A DNA stretch of 47,333 nt from Eubacterium sp. (GTDB taxonomy: Bacteria; Bacillota; Clostridia; Lachnospirales; Lachnospiraceae). The notes under the pieces were generated by a model that saw only the letters and a list, made by a program, of their open reading frames with translations, was not told the DNA's origin and did not search any database. Of the stretch, positions 1 through 8,425 are shown piece by piece; the stretch's first letter is position 1; every line of letters starts with the position of its first letter. The stretch spans positions 1 through 47,333 of the forward strand of contig JAILGP010000202.1 in assembly GCA_024696635.1 (NCBI GenBank), read 5' to 3'. Position numbers and translations under genes: made by a program.

Positions 1-207
1 ACCGGTATCAAGAGAAAGAATTTGTCCAAGCTGACCAACCCTTATATTTTCCTTTTCCCATAAAACCATAAATACAATGTACTGGGTATAGGTCAGTCCC
101 AGGGGCTTAAGATAAGGATTATAACTATTTACAATTTTCCTAGCACAAGCATAAAGAGGAAAGCAAAGCTGATTCTCTAATTTTAATTGATCATATTCCT
201 GAGCCAT
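1..207 (-). CDS. ohrR: MarR-family organic peroxide sensor (OhrR-like), 3' part cut by window edge
   Basis: Reading the minus strand from an ATG at 207 gives 69 in-frame codons that run off the left edge. The N-terminus carries the LENQLCF motif, with Cys15 at the position of the peroxide-sensing cysteine of Bacillus OhrR, followed by a typical OhrR/MgrA first helix and the TYTQY segment. OhrR proteins are dimeric repressors of peroxide-resistance genes that lose DNA binding when this Cys is oxidised. A GGAG sequence precedes the ATG, and a consensus promoter with an inverted repeat lies just upstream, which fits autoregulation. The wing and C-terminal dimerisation helix are outside the window, so 1-Cys or 2-Cys type cannot be decided. 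Confidence 0.82.
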   Translation of the reverse strand, partial: MAQEYDQLKLENQLCFPLYACARKIVNSYNPYLKPLGLTYTQYIVFMVLWEKENIRVGQLGQILSLDTG

Positions 208-240
208 TAGTATCATCTCCCATAATTTATATTTTACCAA

Positions 241-269
241 ATTATATTGTGTCAAATATAATTTGTCAA
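241..269 (-). promoter_or_regulatory. ohrR promoter with overlapping inverted-repeat operator
   Basis: On the minus strand TTGACA (269-264) and TATAAT (246-241) are separated by 17 bp, a perfect vegetative promoter. An inverted repeat of 8-bp arms (ATTATATT/AATATAAT, 6-bp spacer) covers 241-262, i.e. the -10 and most of the spacer. This is the expected arrangement for an autoregulatory OhrR operator. Seen: the boxes and repeat; inferred: the regulator. Confidence 0.7.
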
Positions 270-274
270 CACAC

Positions 275-340
275 AATTTGCCAATGGGGTCTGACCCTTT
301 TGGTAAATTTGCCAATGGGGTCTGACCCTTTTGGTAAATT
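275..340. repeat. Paired palindromic repeats (REPIN-like), copies A and B
   Basis: Two copies of a 35-bp near-palindrome (275-309 and 306-340) share an AATTT at their junction. The core is TGGGGTCTGACCC with CCAA/TTGG and AATTT/AAATT arms. A further half copy (GACCCTTTGGGTAAAT) follows at 341-356. The same element recurs at 5067, 5118, 35173, 39964, 40015 and 42086, always between genes. Confidence 0.85.
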
Positions 341-352
341 GACCCTTTGGGT

Positions 353-474
353 AAATGTCTAAATGGAATAAAAATGTCTAAACAGGACTAGACAGGCCCC
401 TCGAGTTAATATAATATATCGACAGTTAGAAAAGGATAACGTCCCTTTCTAACCCTTTAATTATTAGCGCTAAT
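353..474 (+). promoter_or_regulatory. Upstream region of the AraC-ABC operon: direct repeats, -10, hairpin, palindrome
   Basis: AAATGTCTAAA occurs twice (353-363 and 372-382), 19 bp apart, a spacing usual for AraC-family half-sites. TATAAT at 410-415 has no good -35 at 17 bp, which fits an activator-dependent promoter. The leader then has an 11-bp stem with one mismatch (425-435/443-453), without a U tract, and a perfect 12-bp palindrome ATTAGCGCTAAT (463-474) just before the ribosome-binding site. The regulator that uses these sites is inferred to be the adjacent AraC protein. Confidence 0.45.
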
Positions 475-500
475 TGATTGATAAAGCATCGGAGGTTTAA

Positions 501-1484
501 ATGATAGAGTCAAAGGTTTCTCTAGGTAGTAATGTTAAGGTTTTAGCTCAGGATGAAAGCCATGTAATTATGCAGGTTAAGGATAATTCCGGAATGGGTA
601 CAATGACCATGTTTACTCCTTTTAAGGGGGTCTATATGGGACTTTGTGATATGAATATGTCCAAGGCAAATTCCCAAATGGAACTAAACAAGGATGTTGA
701 GGCCTTTTGTCTGGATTATTGCAAGGAAGGTCGAATAGAAACTGAGATTCGTCCTGGGGCTTATAGCATTCTCCAGGAAGGTCAGATAAGGTTGGATAAT
801 AGAAAGAATCATAAGGGAAATGTCATCTTCCCCCTAAAACATTTTTGGGGAATAAGTATAATGATGGACCCCAATATAGCACAAAATTCAATTAAAGAAT
901 TCTTCCCAAGCTTTGACACTGACATCCATGAACTCAGAAAAAAATTCTGCAGCCAGGACATGCCATATATTATAAAAAATGACGCTGGATTGGAAAATAT
1001 CATGCAGGGAATATATGATGCTCCTCTTGGAATAAAATCCAATTATTACAAAACCAAGATACTGGAACTCCTTTATTACCTTGACGCCTTGGATAGGACT
1101 TCTGAAAACACTAATGCAAATATTATGTACAAGGATAGGGTTGAAAAAATAAAAATGATATATAAGCAGATAACCGAAAACCTGAGTACACATTTTACTT
1201 TGGAAGAACTATCACAGGAATATGATATATCCACAACAAGTATGAAAAATGGTTTCAAGGAAATATATGGTGACTCTATTTATTCCTTCCTGAAGCGATA
1301 CAAAATCAACACCGCAGCAAGAATGCTTCTTCAGGAGGACCTAAGTGTTGGCCAGATTGCCAGGGCTGTAGGTTATGAAAGCCAAGGCAAATTCTCCATA
1401 GCATTTAAAAAAATTATGGGAATAAGCCCTTTGGAATATCGTAAAAATGCACCTCTGGCTCAGGATCATGTAATAGAATTATAA
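501..1484 (+). CDS. AraC-family transcriptional regulator
   Basis: The 327-residue protein has a C-terminal AraC double helix-turn-helix at about residues 225-320: LEELSQEYDIS is the first recognition unit, IARAVGYESQGKFSIAFKK the second, ending with the family signature GISPLEYRK. The N-terminal 200 residues are a ligand or partner domain of the PchR/YbtA-like class often found beside siderophore-transport ABC pairs. GGAGG lies 5 bp before the ATG. It is followed after 13 bp by two ABC half-transporters on the same strand, so it probably activates this operon in response to the transported compound. The effector cannot be read from the sequence; a metallophore is the best guess. Confidence 0.88.
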   Translation: MIESKVSLGSNVKVLAQDESHVIMQVKDNSGMGTMTMFTPFKGVYMGLCDMNMSKANSQMELNKDVEAFCLDYCKEGRIETEIRPGAYSILQEGQIRLDNRKNHKGNVIFPLKHFWGISIMMDPNIAQNSIKEFFPSFDTDIHELRKKFCSQDMPYIIKNDAGLENIMQGIYDAPLGIKSNYYKTKILELLYYLDALDRTSENTNANIMYKDRVEKIKMIYKQITENLSTHFTLEELSQEYDISTTSMKNGFKEIYGDSIYSFLKRYKINTAARMLLQEDLSVGQIARAVGYESQGKFSIAFKKIMGISPLEYRKNAPLAQDHVIEL

Positions 1485-1497
1485 AGGATGAAAAAAA

Positions 1498-3321
1498 ATG
1501 AGTAATAATACTAAAAAGAAAAAAGATGGATGGTTAAAAACTCTCCTGTCCTACGCTAAGGGAAGCGGAGTCTGGCTGTCCACCTCTGTAATATTATCCA
1601 TCATAAGTCTTACCGCAGGCATAATTCCCTACTACTGCGTATATCGAATACTGGACTCTTACATATTAAATGTACTAGATGGAAACACAGTTCTTAAATG
1701 GGCCGCCATAGGCAGTCTTATGTATCTGATAAAAATACTTTTCTTCGGTCTTTCAACAGGAATTTCCCACTACGTGGCATTTAACGTACTGGAAGGAATG
1801 AGGCTTAAGGTGGCAAATGTATTCTTAAAAGCACCTTTAGGTCAGGTATATGCCCACTCAATCGGCGAAATCAAAGGAACTATTGTAGATAAAATCGAAG
1901 ATATGGAGCCACCTCTTGCACATATGGTTCCAGAGGGAGCGGGACACCTGATTCTTCCTGTAATAAGCTTTATAGCAATGTGTATGATTGATGTAAGAGT
2001 TGCCCTAGGTGGACTTCTTGCCCTCCCAATCGGAATTGTATTCATGATGATAACATTTGCCTTAAGTGGAAAAAATCTTGAAAAATACCAGCATGCAAAT
2101 GCACATATGAATAGCATAATCGTTGAATATATAGAGGGAATCGAGATTATCAAGGCCTTTGGTAAATCTGGTGTAAGCTATGAAAAATATGCAAATGCCA
2201 TAACAGACTACCGAAATTTCATAATCGACTGGATGAAGGGAACATGGGTATCAATGAAGCTTGCATTTGCATTTATGCCTGCCACTCTTCTGGGAACTGT
2301 TCCCGTTTCAATTATTCTCATTCAAAAGGGTGACATGACTGTATCCCAGATGGCCCTTGCTGTTATGCTTGCCATGTCTATGGTTGTAAGTATGGCTAAA
2401 ATCGAAATATTTTCTAATAGCATTAAGGAACTTGAATTTACAATTAATCAGATTCAGACCTTCTTTAACATTCCAACACTGCCTGAACCTGAGGTTGAGA
2501 AAAAGCCTGCCAACTACAATGTAGTATTAAAGGATGTTCATTTTGCTTATGACGAGAAGGAGGGAGATGTTCTGCACGGAACTAATCTTACCTTACCTGA
2601 AGGCAGCTTCACAGCTCTTGTAGGTCCAAGTGGAGGAGGTAAATCCACCGTTGCCAAACTAATAGCCAGATTCTGGGACGTTACAAATGGTAGCATAGAG
2701 ATAGGTGGAGTTAATATCAAGGATATAAAGATCACAAGCCTTGCAAATTATGTCAGCTTCGTAACCCAGGACAATTTCCTCTTCCAATGTTCACTTTTGG
2801 AAAATATAAGACTGGGTAATCCTAAAGCCAGTGATGCAGAGGTTATAGCAGCTGCAAAGGCAGCCTGCTGTGACGAATTTATCATGAAGCTTCCTGATGG
2901 CTATAATACCACTGCAGGAGAAGCCGGCAAGAAACTTTCAGGTGGAGAAAGGCAAAGAATTGCCATAGCAAGAATGATGCTTAAAAACGCACCAATTGTA
3001 ATCCTTGACGAGGCGACTGCATTTACCGATCCAGAAAATGAGGATAAATTGCAGCAGTCAATCGCAGCCCTTACCAAAGGAAAGACCTTGCTTGTTATTG
3101 CCCACAGACTTTCCACTATAAAAAATGCTGATAAAATCGTAGTTCTTAATAATGGCCAGATTGAAGCAGAGGGAAATCAGAGCTATCTTATGGAGACCTG
3201 CCCTCTTTATAAGAGAATGTGGGAAGCACATATAGGTGCCAGAAACTGGTCAGCTGCTGGTTCAAATAAAACTTCCATGCCAGAAGAAACTATTTCTTTA
3301 AAGGAGGCGGCAAATGTTTAG
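1498..3321 (+). CDS. ABC half-transporter (fused membrane and ATPase domains), first of a pair
   Basis: The 607-residue protein has an N-terminal six-helix membrane domain (about residues 20-310) and a C-terminal nucleotide-binding domain (about 345-580). Walker A is GPSGGGKST, the signature is LSGGERQR, Walker B is IVILDEAT with its catalytic Glu, and the H-loop is IAHRLST; the ATPase site looks complete. It overlaps the next half-transporter by 8 bp, so the two are translationally coupled and presumably form a heterodimer. The AraC-plus-two-ABC layout resembles YbtA/YbtPQ-type siderophore uptake systems, which have an exporter fold but import. A peptide or drug exporter remains possible; nothing in the sequence fixes direction or substrate. 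Confidence 0.85.
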   Translation: MSNNTKKKKDGWLKTLLSYAKGSGVWLSTSVILSIISLTAGIIPYYCVYRILDSYILNVLDGNTVLKWAAIGSLMYLIKILFFGLSTGISHYVAFNVLEGMRLKVANVFLKAPLGQVYAHSIGEIKGTIVDKIEDMEPPLAHMVPEGAGHLILPVISFIAMCMIDVRVALGGLLALPIGIVFMMITFALSGKNLEKYQHANAHMNSIIVEYIEGIEIIKAFGKSGVSYEKYANAITDYRNFIIDWMKGTWVSMKLAFAFMPATLLGTVPVSIILIQKGDMTVSQMALAVMLAMSMVVSMAKIEIFSNSIKELEFTINQIQTFFNIPTLPEPEVEKKPANYNVVLKDVHFAYDEKEGDVLHGTNLTLPEGSFTALVGPSGGGKSTVAKLIARFWDVTNGSIEIGGVNIKDIKITSLANYVSFVTQDNFLFQCSLLENIRLGNPKASDAEVIAAAKAACCDEFIMKLPDGYNTTAGEAGKKLSGGERQRIAIARMMLKNAPIVILDEATAFTDPENEDKLQQSIAALTKGKTLLVIAHRLSTIKNADKIVVLNNGQIEAEGNQSYLMETCPLYKRMWEAHIGARNWSAAGSNKTSMPEETISLKEAANV

Positions 3322-5068
3322 TACAGTAAAAAGAATCATTAATTGGTGCGGAGACTTCAAGGCCAAACTCTTTATAGGATTTGTATTCTCCTTCTTATCA
3401 TCATGGGTTGTTGCTGCCCCTGTATTCTACTCAGGTTTCCTTATTGGAGATATAGTTGAAAAGATCAGGAATGGACAAAATGATTTTGGTAACTTATGGA
3501 TTAAAAGCTTAGGCATGATATTTCTCATGGTAATGGGTAGATTTCTTATGGACTATCTTAAAGCAAGATTCCATGAGACCATAGGCTATGAACTAATAGC
3601 CCGAGATAGACTTGAAATCGGCCAGGCCCTGAAAAGAGTATCCCTGGGTTATTTCCAGACAAATGACACAGGAGCAATTCTAAATGCAATTACAACCGGC
3701 CTTCACGCTCTCGAAAACATGGGAATAAGAATGGTTGATACCTTTGTTGGAGGTTATCTTAACTTCATCTGTATATTCCTCTTCCTTATATTTATAAGCC
3801 CTAAATGTGCATTTATTGCCCTGCTGGGAGTACTGGTTTCATTTGTTTTCCTATGCGTAATATCAATGTACAGCAGCCGTAATACAAAGGTTTTAAATCA
3901 GGAAAATGAAAATCTTACAAGAGCAACTATCGAATACACAAGAGGACTTCCAATTGTAAAATCCTTCGGAATGGAAGGAAGCTCAATGAATGCATTTTCA
4001 TCCGCCTGTGCCAGCGCTAAAAAAATTGCACTGAAAATCGAATGGGGATTCATACCATACAACTGTCTACATCTTCTGGCCCTTAAGATTGCCAGCATAT
4101 GTATGGTCATATCCGTTGCATTTTCCGGTCTTTCCGGAGAACTGGAACTCCCTATAGTACTGGTGGTATCCTTCCTTTCAATGTCGATATTTGCATCTGT
4201 CGAATCAATATCTGATAGTGCCCATGTACTTGCAGTCATCAACAATGCTTTCGACAAGCTTGACGCATTATCCAGGGATAACCTCCTGGATGAAAATAGC
4301 AAGGATATAAAACTGGATTCCTACGATATAGAATTTCAAAATGTAAATTTCTCCTATGAGGAAGAAAAGGGAAGAATGGTTCTAAATGACGTATCCTTCA
4401 AAATACCTGAGGGTAGCACAACAGCTATAGTCGGTCCATCAGGAAGCGGTAAAACAACCATATGTAACCTTGTTGCCAGATTCTATGATGCTAACAAGGG
4501 AAATATAATGGTTGGGGGGCACAATGTTAAAGACATGACCTGTGATAGTCTTCTATCAAATATCTCCATGGTATTTCAAAATGTCTACCTTTTTAATGAC
4601 ACAATAAGGGCAAACATCTGCTTCGGAAGGGATAATGTATCGGAAAAGGATATGATAGATGCAGCTAAAAAAGCCAGATGTCATGATTTCATAATGAAAC
4701 TGCCTCATGGATATGATACCGTAATCGGTGAAGGCGGAGACACCCTGTCAGGTGGTCAGAAGCAGCGTATATCTATAGCAAGAGCAATTCTGAAAAATGC
4801 TCCAATAATAATCCTTGATGAATCAACTGCAAGTATTGACCCGGAAAACGAGCACCTTATACAAGGAGCCCTTACAGAACTCTCCAAGGGTAAAACGGTT
4901 ATAATAATAGCCCATAGACTTGCAACCATAGAATCCGTTGACCAGATCCTGGTTGTAAACAACGGAAAAATTGCAGAAAGAGGAAGTCACAGAGAACTCC
5001 TCCAAAAAGACGGAAAATACAGCGAATTTGTAAAAATCCGAAGAAAAGCCGAGAACTGGCAGATCTAA
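3314..5068 (+). CDS. ABC half-transporter, second of a pair
   Basis: The 584-residue protein has the same architecture as its upstream partner: a six-helix membrane domain (about 15-300) then an ATPase domain. Walker A is GPSGSGKTT, the signature LSGGQKQR, Walker B IIILDEST and the H-loop IAHRLAT, all intact. With the partner also intact, the predicted heterodimer would have two consensus ATPase sites, unlike the exporter pair at 35217-38790. Its start overlaps the previous gene by 8 bp and AAGGAGG precedes the ATG. The gene ends one base before a palindromic repeat pair that separates it from the convergent NUDIX gene. Confidence 0.85.
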   Translation: MFSTVKRIINWCGDFKAKLFIGFVFSFLSSWVVAAPVFYSGFLIGDIVEKIRNGQNDFGNLWIKSLGMIFLMVMGRFLMDYLKARFHETIGYELIARDRLEIGQALKRVSLGYFQTNDTGAILNAITTGLHALENMGIRMVDTFVGGYLNFICIFLFLIFISPKCAFIALLGVLVSFVFLCVISMYSSRNTKVLNQENENLTRATIEYTRGLPIVKSFGMEGSSMNAFSSACASAKKIALKIEWGFIPYNCLHLLALKIASICMVISVAFSGLSGELELPIVLVVSFLSMSIFASVESISDSAHVLAVINNAFDKLDALSRDNLLDENSKDIKLDSYDIEFQNVNFSYEEEKGRMVLNDVSFKIPEGSTTAIVGPSGSGKTTICNLVARFYDANKGNIMVGGHNVKDMTCDSLLSNISMVFQNVYLFNDTIRANICFGRDNVSEKDMIDAAKKARCHDFIMKLPHGYDTVIGEGGDTLSGGQKQRISIARAILKNAPIIILDESTASIDPENEHLIQGALTELSKGKTVIIIAHRLATIESVDQILVVNNGKIAERGSHRELLQKDGKYSEFVKIRRKAENWQI

Positions 5069-5152
5069 TTTGCCAATGGGGTCTGACCCCTTTGGTAAAT
5101 TATATTTGACACAACCTTTTTTGCCAATGGGGTCAGACCCTTTTGGTAAATT
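5067..5152. repeat. Paired palindromic repeats (REPIN-like), copies C and D
   Basis: Copy C (5067-5101) and copy D (5118-5152) are 35-bp near-palindromes; copy C pairs 16 of 17 positions around a central T, counting one G-U. The spacer continues the arm as ATATTTGACACAA. The pair fills the space between two convergent genes. As RNA either copy would form a strong hairpin but has no U tract, so a terminator role is possible but not shown. Confidence 0.85.
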
Positions 5153-5163
5153 CTTTGGGGAAA

Positions 5164-5649
5164 TCAGATGATTTCATGGAAAATCAGCTGGCCGGCTTCT
5201 GAATATATGAGCTTGAGGGAGAAGTAATCCTCCCTCTCCTCAAGAAGCCTGAAGAATATCTTATCGCCTTCCCATAAAGGCAGATCATAAACCGCCGACT
5301 TATCAATCCATTCTAACTGACCTTCATCGCATTCAATAAGCTGGCCCTCAAATTCACTGGCCGTATATAGATGCATATATTCCACAACCCTGTCCTCTGG
5401 CCTATCTTCTTTGCCATAGATAAATGTTACTATCCCCCTTGGTTTATAAGAAAGAAGCTTAAGACCTGTTTCTTCCATTACTTCTCTTTTAAGGCAGTCA
5501 TCAGGGCTTTCACCATACTCAAAATGACCGCCTACTCCAATATATTTATCCTTATTAATATCCTTTTCCTTCTTAATTCTATGAAGCATAAGATATTTTC
5601 CATCTTTTTCTATATAACATAAGGTTGTAAGTTCTGGTAATCTAGACAT
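5164..5649 (-). CDS. NUDIX hydrolase, MutT/8-oxo-dGTPase-like
   Basis: A complete Nudix box is present at residues 41-63: G41, E47, R55-E56, E59-E60 and G62 with the standard Gx5Ex7REUxEExGU spacing. The GGHFEYGES segment is typical of small (about 160-residue) nucleotide-sanitising Nudix enzymes that convert (d)NTPs or analogues to the monophosphate plus pyrophosphate. I chose the ATG at 5649, preceded by AGGA at a 7-9 bp distance, over a TTG two codons upstream. It lies 72 bp downstream of the secreted hydrolase gene on the same strand, with no visible functional link. The exact substrate is not predictable. Confidence 0.85.
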   Translation of the reverse strand: MSRLPELTTLCYIEKDGKYLMLHRIKKEKDINKDKYIGVGGHFEYGESPDDCLKREVMEETGLKLLSYKPRGIVTFIYGKEDRPEDRVVEYMHLYTASEFEGQLIECDEGQLEWIDKSAVYDLPLWEGDKIFFRLLEEREDYFSLKLIYSEAGQLIFHEII

Positions 5650-5721
5650 TTTCAATTCCTATCCTATCAATTTAATTATCCACCCACCTGACATTTATCC
5701 ATAGCAGACTTATCTACCCAC

Positions 5722-8175
5722 CTATTCTTTCTCCACACAGGCCTTGGCCCAGGCAAGATAAACCTCAGGATGATGTGACTCAGCCATTCCTATAATATAA
5801 GAATATAAGGTGGCTCCATTATTTATATTAGACTCTGTACTAAATTCTTCACCCTGGGTGTAAAATGCAAAATATGAGATAACCCTTCTAATCCTGGTCA
5901 GATTGGGATTGTAATCCCCATATGTAAGCTTGTAAAGATAATCTGAAGTTATCTCATAATACTCCTGTCCATAAATTTCCCTGGTGGACTCTATAGGACC
6001 TGCCAAAAGATCATTAAGAAGCTTTCTTAGATAATGATTTCCGATTGTAGCAATGGACTTAGATTCAAATGTAATTTTACCCTGATCATCCTTATCCTTA
6101 GCAAAAAGATAAATCATATCTAGTGCACTATCCTTAAATAGCCTTGACCCATCCATTGACCCCTCCTGGTCAAGGCCTACAAAATCCTCCATAACAATAT
6201 TTTCATTTTCCTCCAGGAATAGCTTGATGACGCTGAACATAACACCTCTTGCGTCCTTCAAATCCTTACCTTGCCTGGCCGCAGAGCTTCCCTTTTCAGG
6301 TCCATATATAAAGGCCTTCATAAATCCAAGTATCTTATCCTCATCTGTAAATTTATCAGGATTCTTCATATAAGAACCAAATAGTCCATAAAACATAAAT
6401 GCACTATCCTCAGGCAAAGAAGATTTTATCATAGCCAAAAAAGCCCTGGTCATGGGAGCATCCGGATTATCAACAAATAACTGGAAAATATCTCTCAATA
6501 AATCCGACATTGTATACTGGTCCAAACCTATTTCTTTACCTGTAAAATGCGATATAAGGCCACCCATAGCCATTATAAGCCCCTCTTCTTCATTTTGAGC
6601 CTTGTCCTCAGCTACAAGTCTTTCCACAGCATAAGAAAGATATATAAAGGTTGCAGGCTTTATATAATCCACCTGATTTTCCCCTTCTTCAAAGCTTTTA
6701 GCTATCACATAATCAAGCATCCTTATCATTGCCAAAAAAGATGTAATCGTTTTTTCATAGCCCTGTCTTACATAAACCTCATTAGAAGGACTTAATTTTA
6801 CAAATCCCTCAAACCTTTGATCAGCAAAAGCTATTATATCCTGTTCCTTATCACCATAAATAGAATTTTTAAATTTCAAATCAACCATATCCCAGGTCTT
6901 AGGAGAATAATCACTAAAGTCATTCTTTAATATTGAATTATAAGCAATTTCATCAAATGTTTTTAACTGGGCCAGCATGTCATCTAGCGAAACCTGTCCC
7001 TCCATATCCGCCGACATAGGAAGTCCGTAAGGTTGAAAACCCCAGTCCTCTGGTGGTATATGTGTCAGGCAGTCATAGTAAGAATCAATATATATAACAC
7101 CGCTATATTCCTCAGCCTTAGGATCAACACTTCCCTGGGCATAACTTATATAATCCTCTCCCGGAGTATCGGCACTATAGATACCACCTCTTGCACCCTC
7201 AACACTAAGAACCTCAGATTTAGGTGTGCCCTTCTTTATTACTCCCTGGGGAGTACCTGTTGTGTAACAATAAACATCCTCTGGTCTTATAGTTACCTTA
7301 TCCCCAAAATATTCTATTCCACCACCAGCAAAAAATCCTCCCAGCAAATTAGATATTCCAGCACCACGGCTATTTCCAACCGCCCAAACCTTAAGCTTTC
7401 CCCTGATTTTATGTTGCTCTATATAAAGCTTGGTGAACCTGAGAATCTCATCCCTGGCAGTCTTAAAACCCTCATGAATATTCCCCTTGCCAAATATAAG
7501 ATTACTGGCCCACTCACGTTTATAACCAACTCCTCTTGGAATTATGGCAATTAAAGTATAGTCCTGCCCATATACCCTTATATTCCTATGCCCAAGAGCC
7601 ACCGCCACAGATTCCGGAAGCTTTTCCATGGAATAATAATTATTTGTCTCCACATCTTCAAAGCCCATATCAGAAAGCATGGCCACAATTTTATCTGCAT
7701 TATGGCTATAATCAGCAGAATAACCGTCATCATTATTTTGATAATAACTCATTGCCGCCGCACCAGCCTGACAGGAAAGAAGACTCAAATGTATATTCTG
7801 GTCAAATGAAGATTTTTTAAAATATTCATCACTATAGACAAATGTATCTTCAATTATAGTATTAACCTTGGATGTAGATGAAAACTCATAAGTTCCCTTT
7901 ACTAAGCCATCTGCCTCATTCCCACTTTTTACATCAAATATCCAATCTGACTCATTTTCTGACTCTGTATTTGTTTTAGCTTCAGCATCAGATTCCCCAT
8001 ACAATTCAATTTCTAATTCTCTATTTGTTTTAGCTTCAACATCAGATTCCCCATAAACATCCATATATGGATAATCCAAATTCTCGGCATAAATATCCTC
8101 TGGAAATCCACCAAATATCAATGCAGCAGAAAGAATAAAAGCGAGTATTAAATTTAATTTTCTACTTTTTTTCAT
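5722..8175 (-). CDS. Secreted lipase-like alpha/beta-hydrolase-fold protein
   Basis: The 817-residue protein starts with a signal peptide (KKSRK charged end, hydrophobic stretch to about residue 25, likely cleavage near YAEN). Residues about 35-75 are a low-complexity acidic segment with a duplicated ESDxEAKTN unit. The middle contains VWAVGNSRGAG, a GxSxG-type nucleophile elbow at about residue 270, within a region resembling Firmicute class-3-lipase/Mbeg1-like proteins. The remaining roughly 500 residues are not recognised. It is probably an exported esterase or lipase, or a surface protein with that fold; substrate unknown. It has its own -10 and sits after the terminator of the upstream operon, so it is likely transcribed separately. 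Confidence 0.7.
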   Translation of the reverse strand: MKKSRKLNLILAFILSAALIFGGFPEDIYAENLDYPYMDVYGESDVEAKTNRELEIELYGESDAEAKTNTESENESDWIFDVKSGNEADGLVKGTYEFSSTSKVNTIIEDTFVYSDEYFKKSSFDQNIHLSLLSCQAGAAAMSYYQNNDDGYSADYSHNADKIVAMLSDMGFEDVETNNYYSMEKLPESVAVALGHRNIRVYGQDYTLIAIIPRGVGYKREWASNLIFGKGNIHEGFKTARDEILRFTKLYIEQHKIRGKLKVWAVGNSRGAGISNLLGGFFAGGGIEYFGDKVTIRPEDVYCYTTGTPQGVIKKGTPKSEVLSVEGARGGIYSADTPGEDYISYAQGSVDPKAEEYSGVIYIDSYYDCLTHIPPEDWGFQPYGLPMSADMEGQVSLDDMLAQLKTFDEIAYNSILKNDFSDYSPKTWDMVDLKFKNSIYGDKEQDIIAFADQRFEGFVKLSPSNEVYVRQGYEKTITSFLAMIRMLDYVIAKSFEEGENQVDYIKPATFIYLSYAVERLVAEDKAQNEEEGLIMAMGGLISHFTGKEIGLDQYTMSDLLRDIFQLFVDNPDAPMTRAFLAMIKSSLPEDSAFMFYGLFGSYMKNPDKFTDEDKILGFMKAFIYGPEKGSSAARQGKDLKDARGVMFSVIKLFLEENENIVMEDFVGLDQEGSMDGSRLFKDSALDMIYLFAKDKDDQGKITFESKSIATIGNHYLRKLLNDLLAGPIESTREIYGQEYYEITSDYLYKLTYGDYNPNLTRIRRVISYFAFYTQGEEFSTESNINNGATLYSYIIGMAESHHPEVYLAWAKACVEKE

Positions 8176-8241
8176 TTACACTACCATCCCCAAAACAATA
8201 TCTAAAAAAAATAAAACCACTATCCCCGATAACTGATTTTA

Positions 8242-8247
8242 ATTATA
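8242..8247 (-). promoter_or_regulatory. Likely -10 box for the secreted hydrolase gene
   Basis: TATAAT on the minus strand lies 66 bp upstream of the hydrolase ATG and just downstream of the preceding operon's terminator. No convincing -35 is found at 16-18 bp, so this is only a candidate. Otherwise 8176-8425 holds just that terminator and AT-rich DNA. Confidence 0.35.
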
Positions 8248-8273
8248 CCATCTACTCTATAAGTTATGCCACC

Positions 8274-8314
8274 AAAAAAACCCATGCAGTCCAGTCATTG
8301 ACCAACCACATGGG
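8274..8314 (-). terminator. Rho-independent terminator of the pyrG-car-ANTAR operon
   Basis: The minus-strand RNA has a CCCAUG/CAUGGG outer stem with an inner GUCA/UGAC stem, followed directly by seven U residues (8280-8274). It lies 112 bp after the ANTAR gene's stop and marks the end of the nitrogen island on this side. Confidence 0.8.
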
Positions 8315-8425
8315 GCTTATAATATTCGATTGGATTTATGTAAACCAAATGGTATATTACAATCTATTATATCTTTATAAAATCTATGATAATATTTTTA
8401 GTCATTTAAATTATGTAAACTAGAT

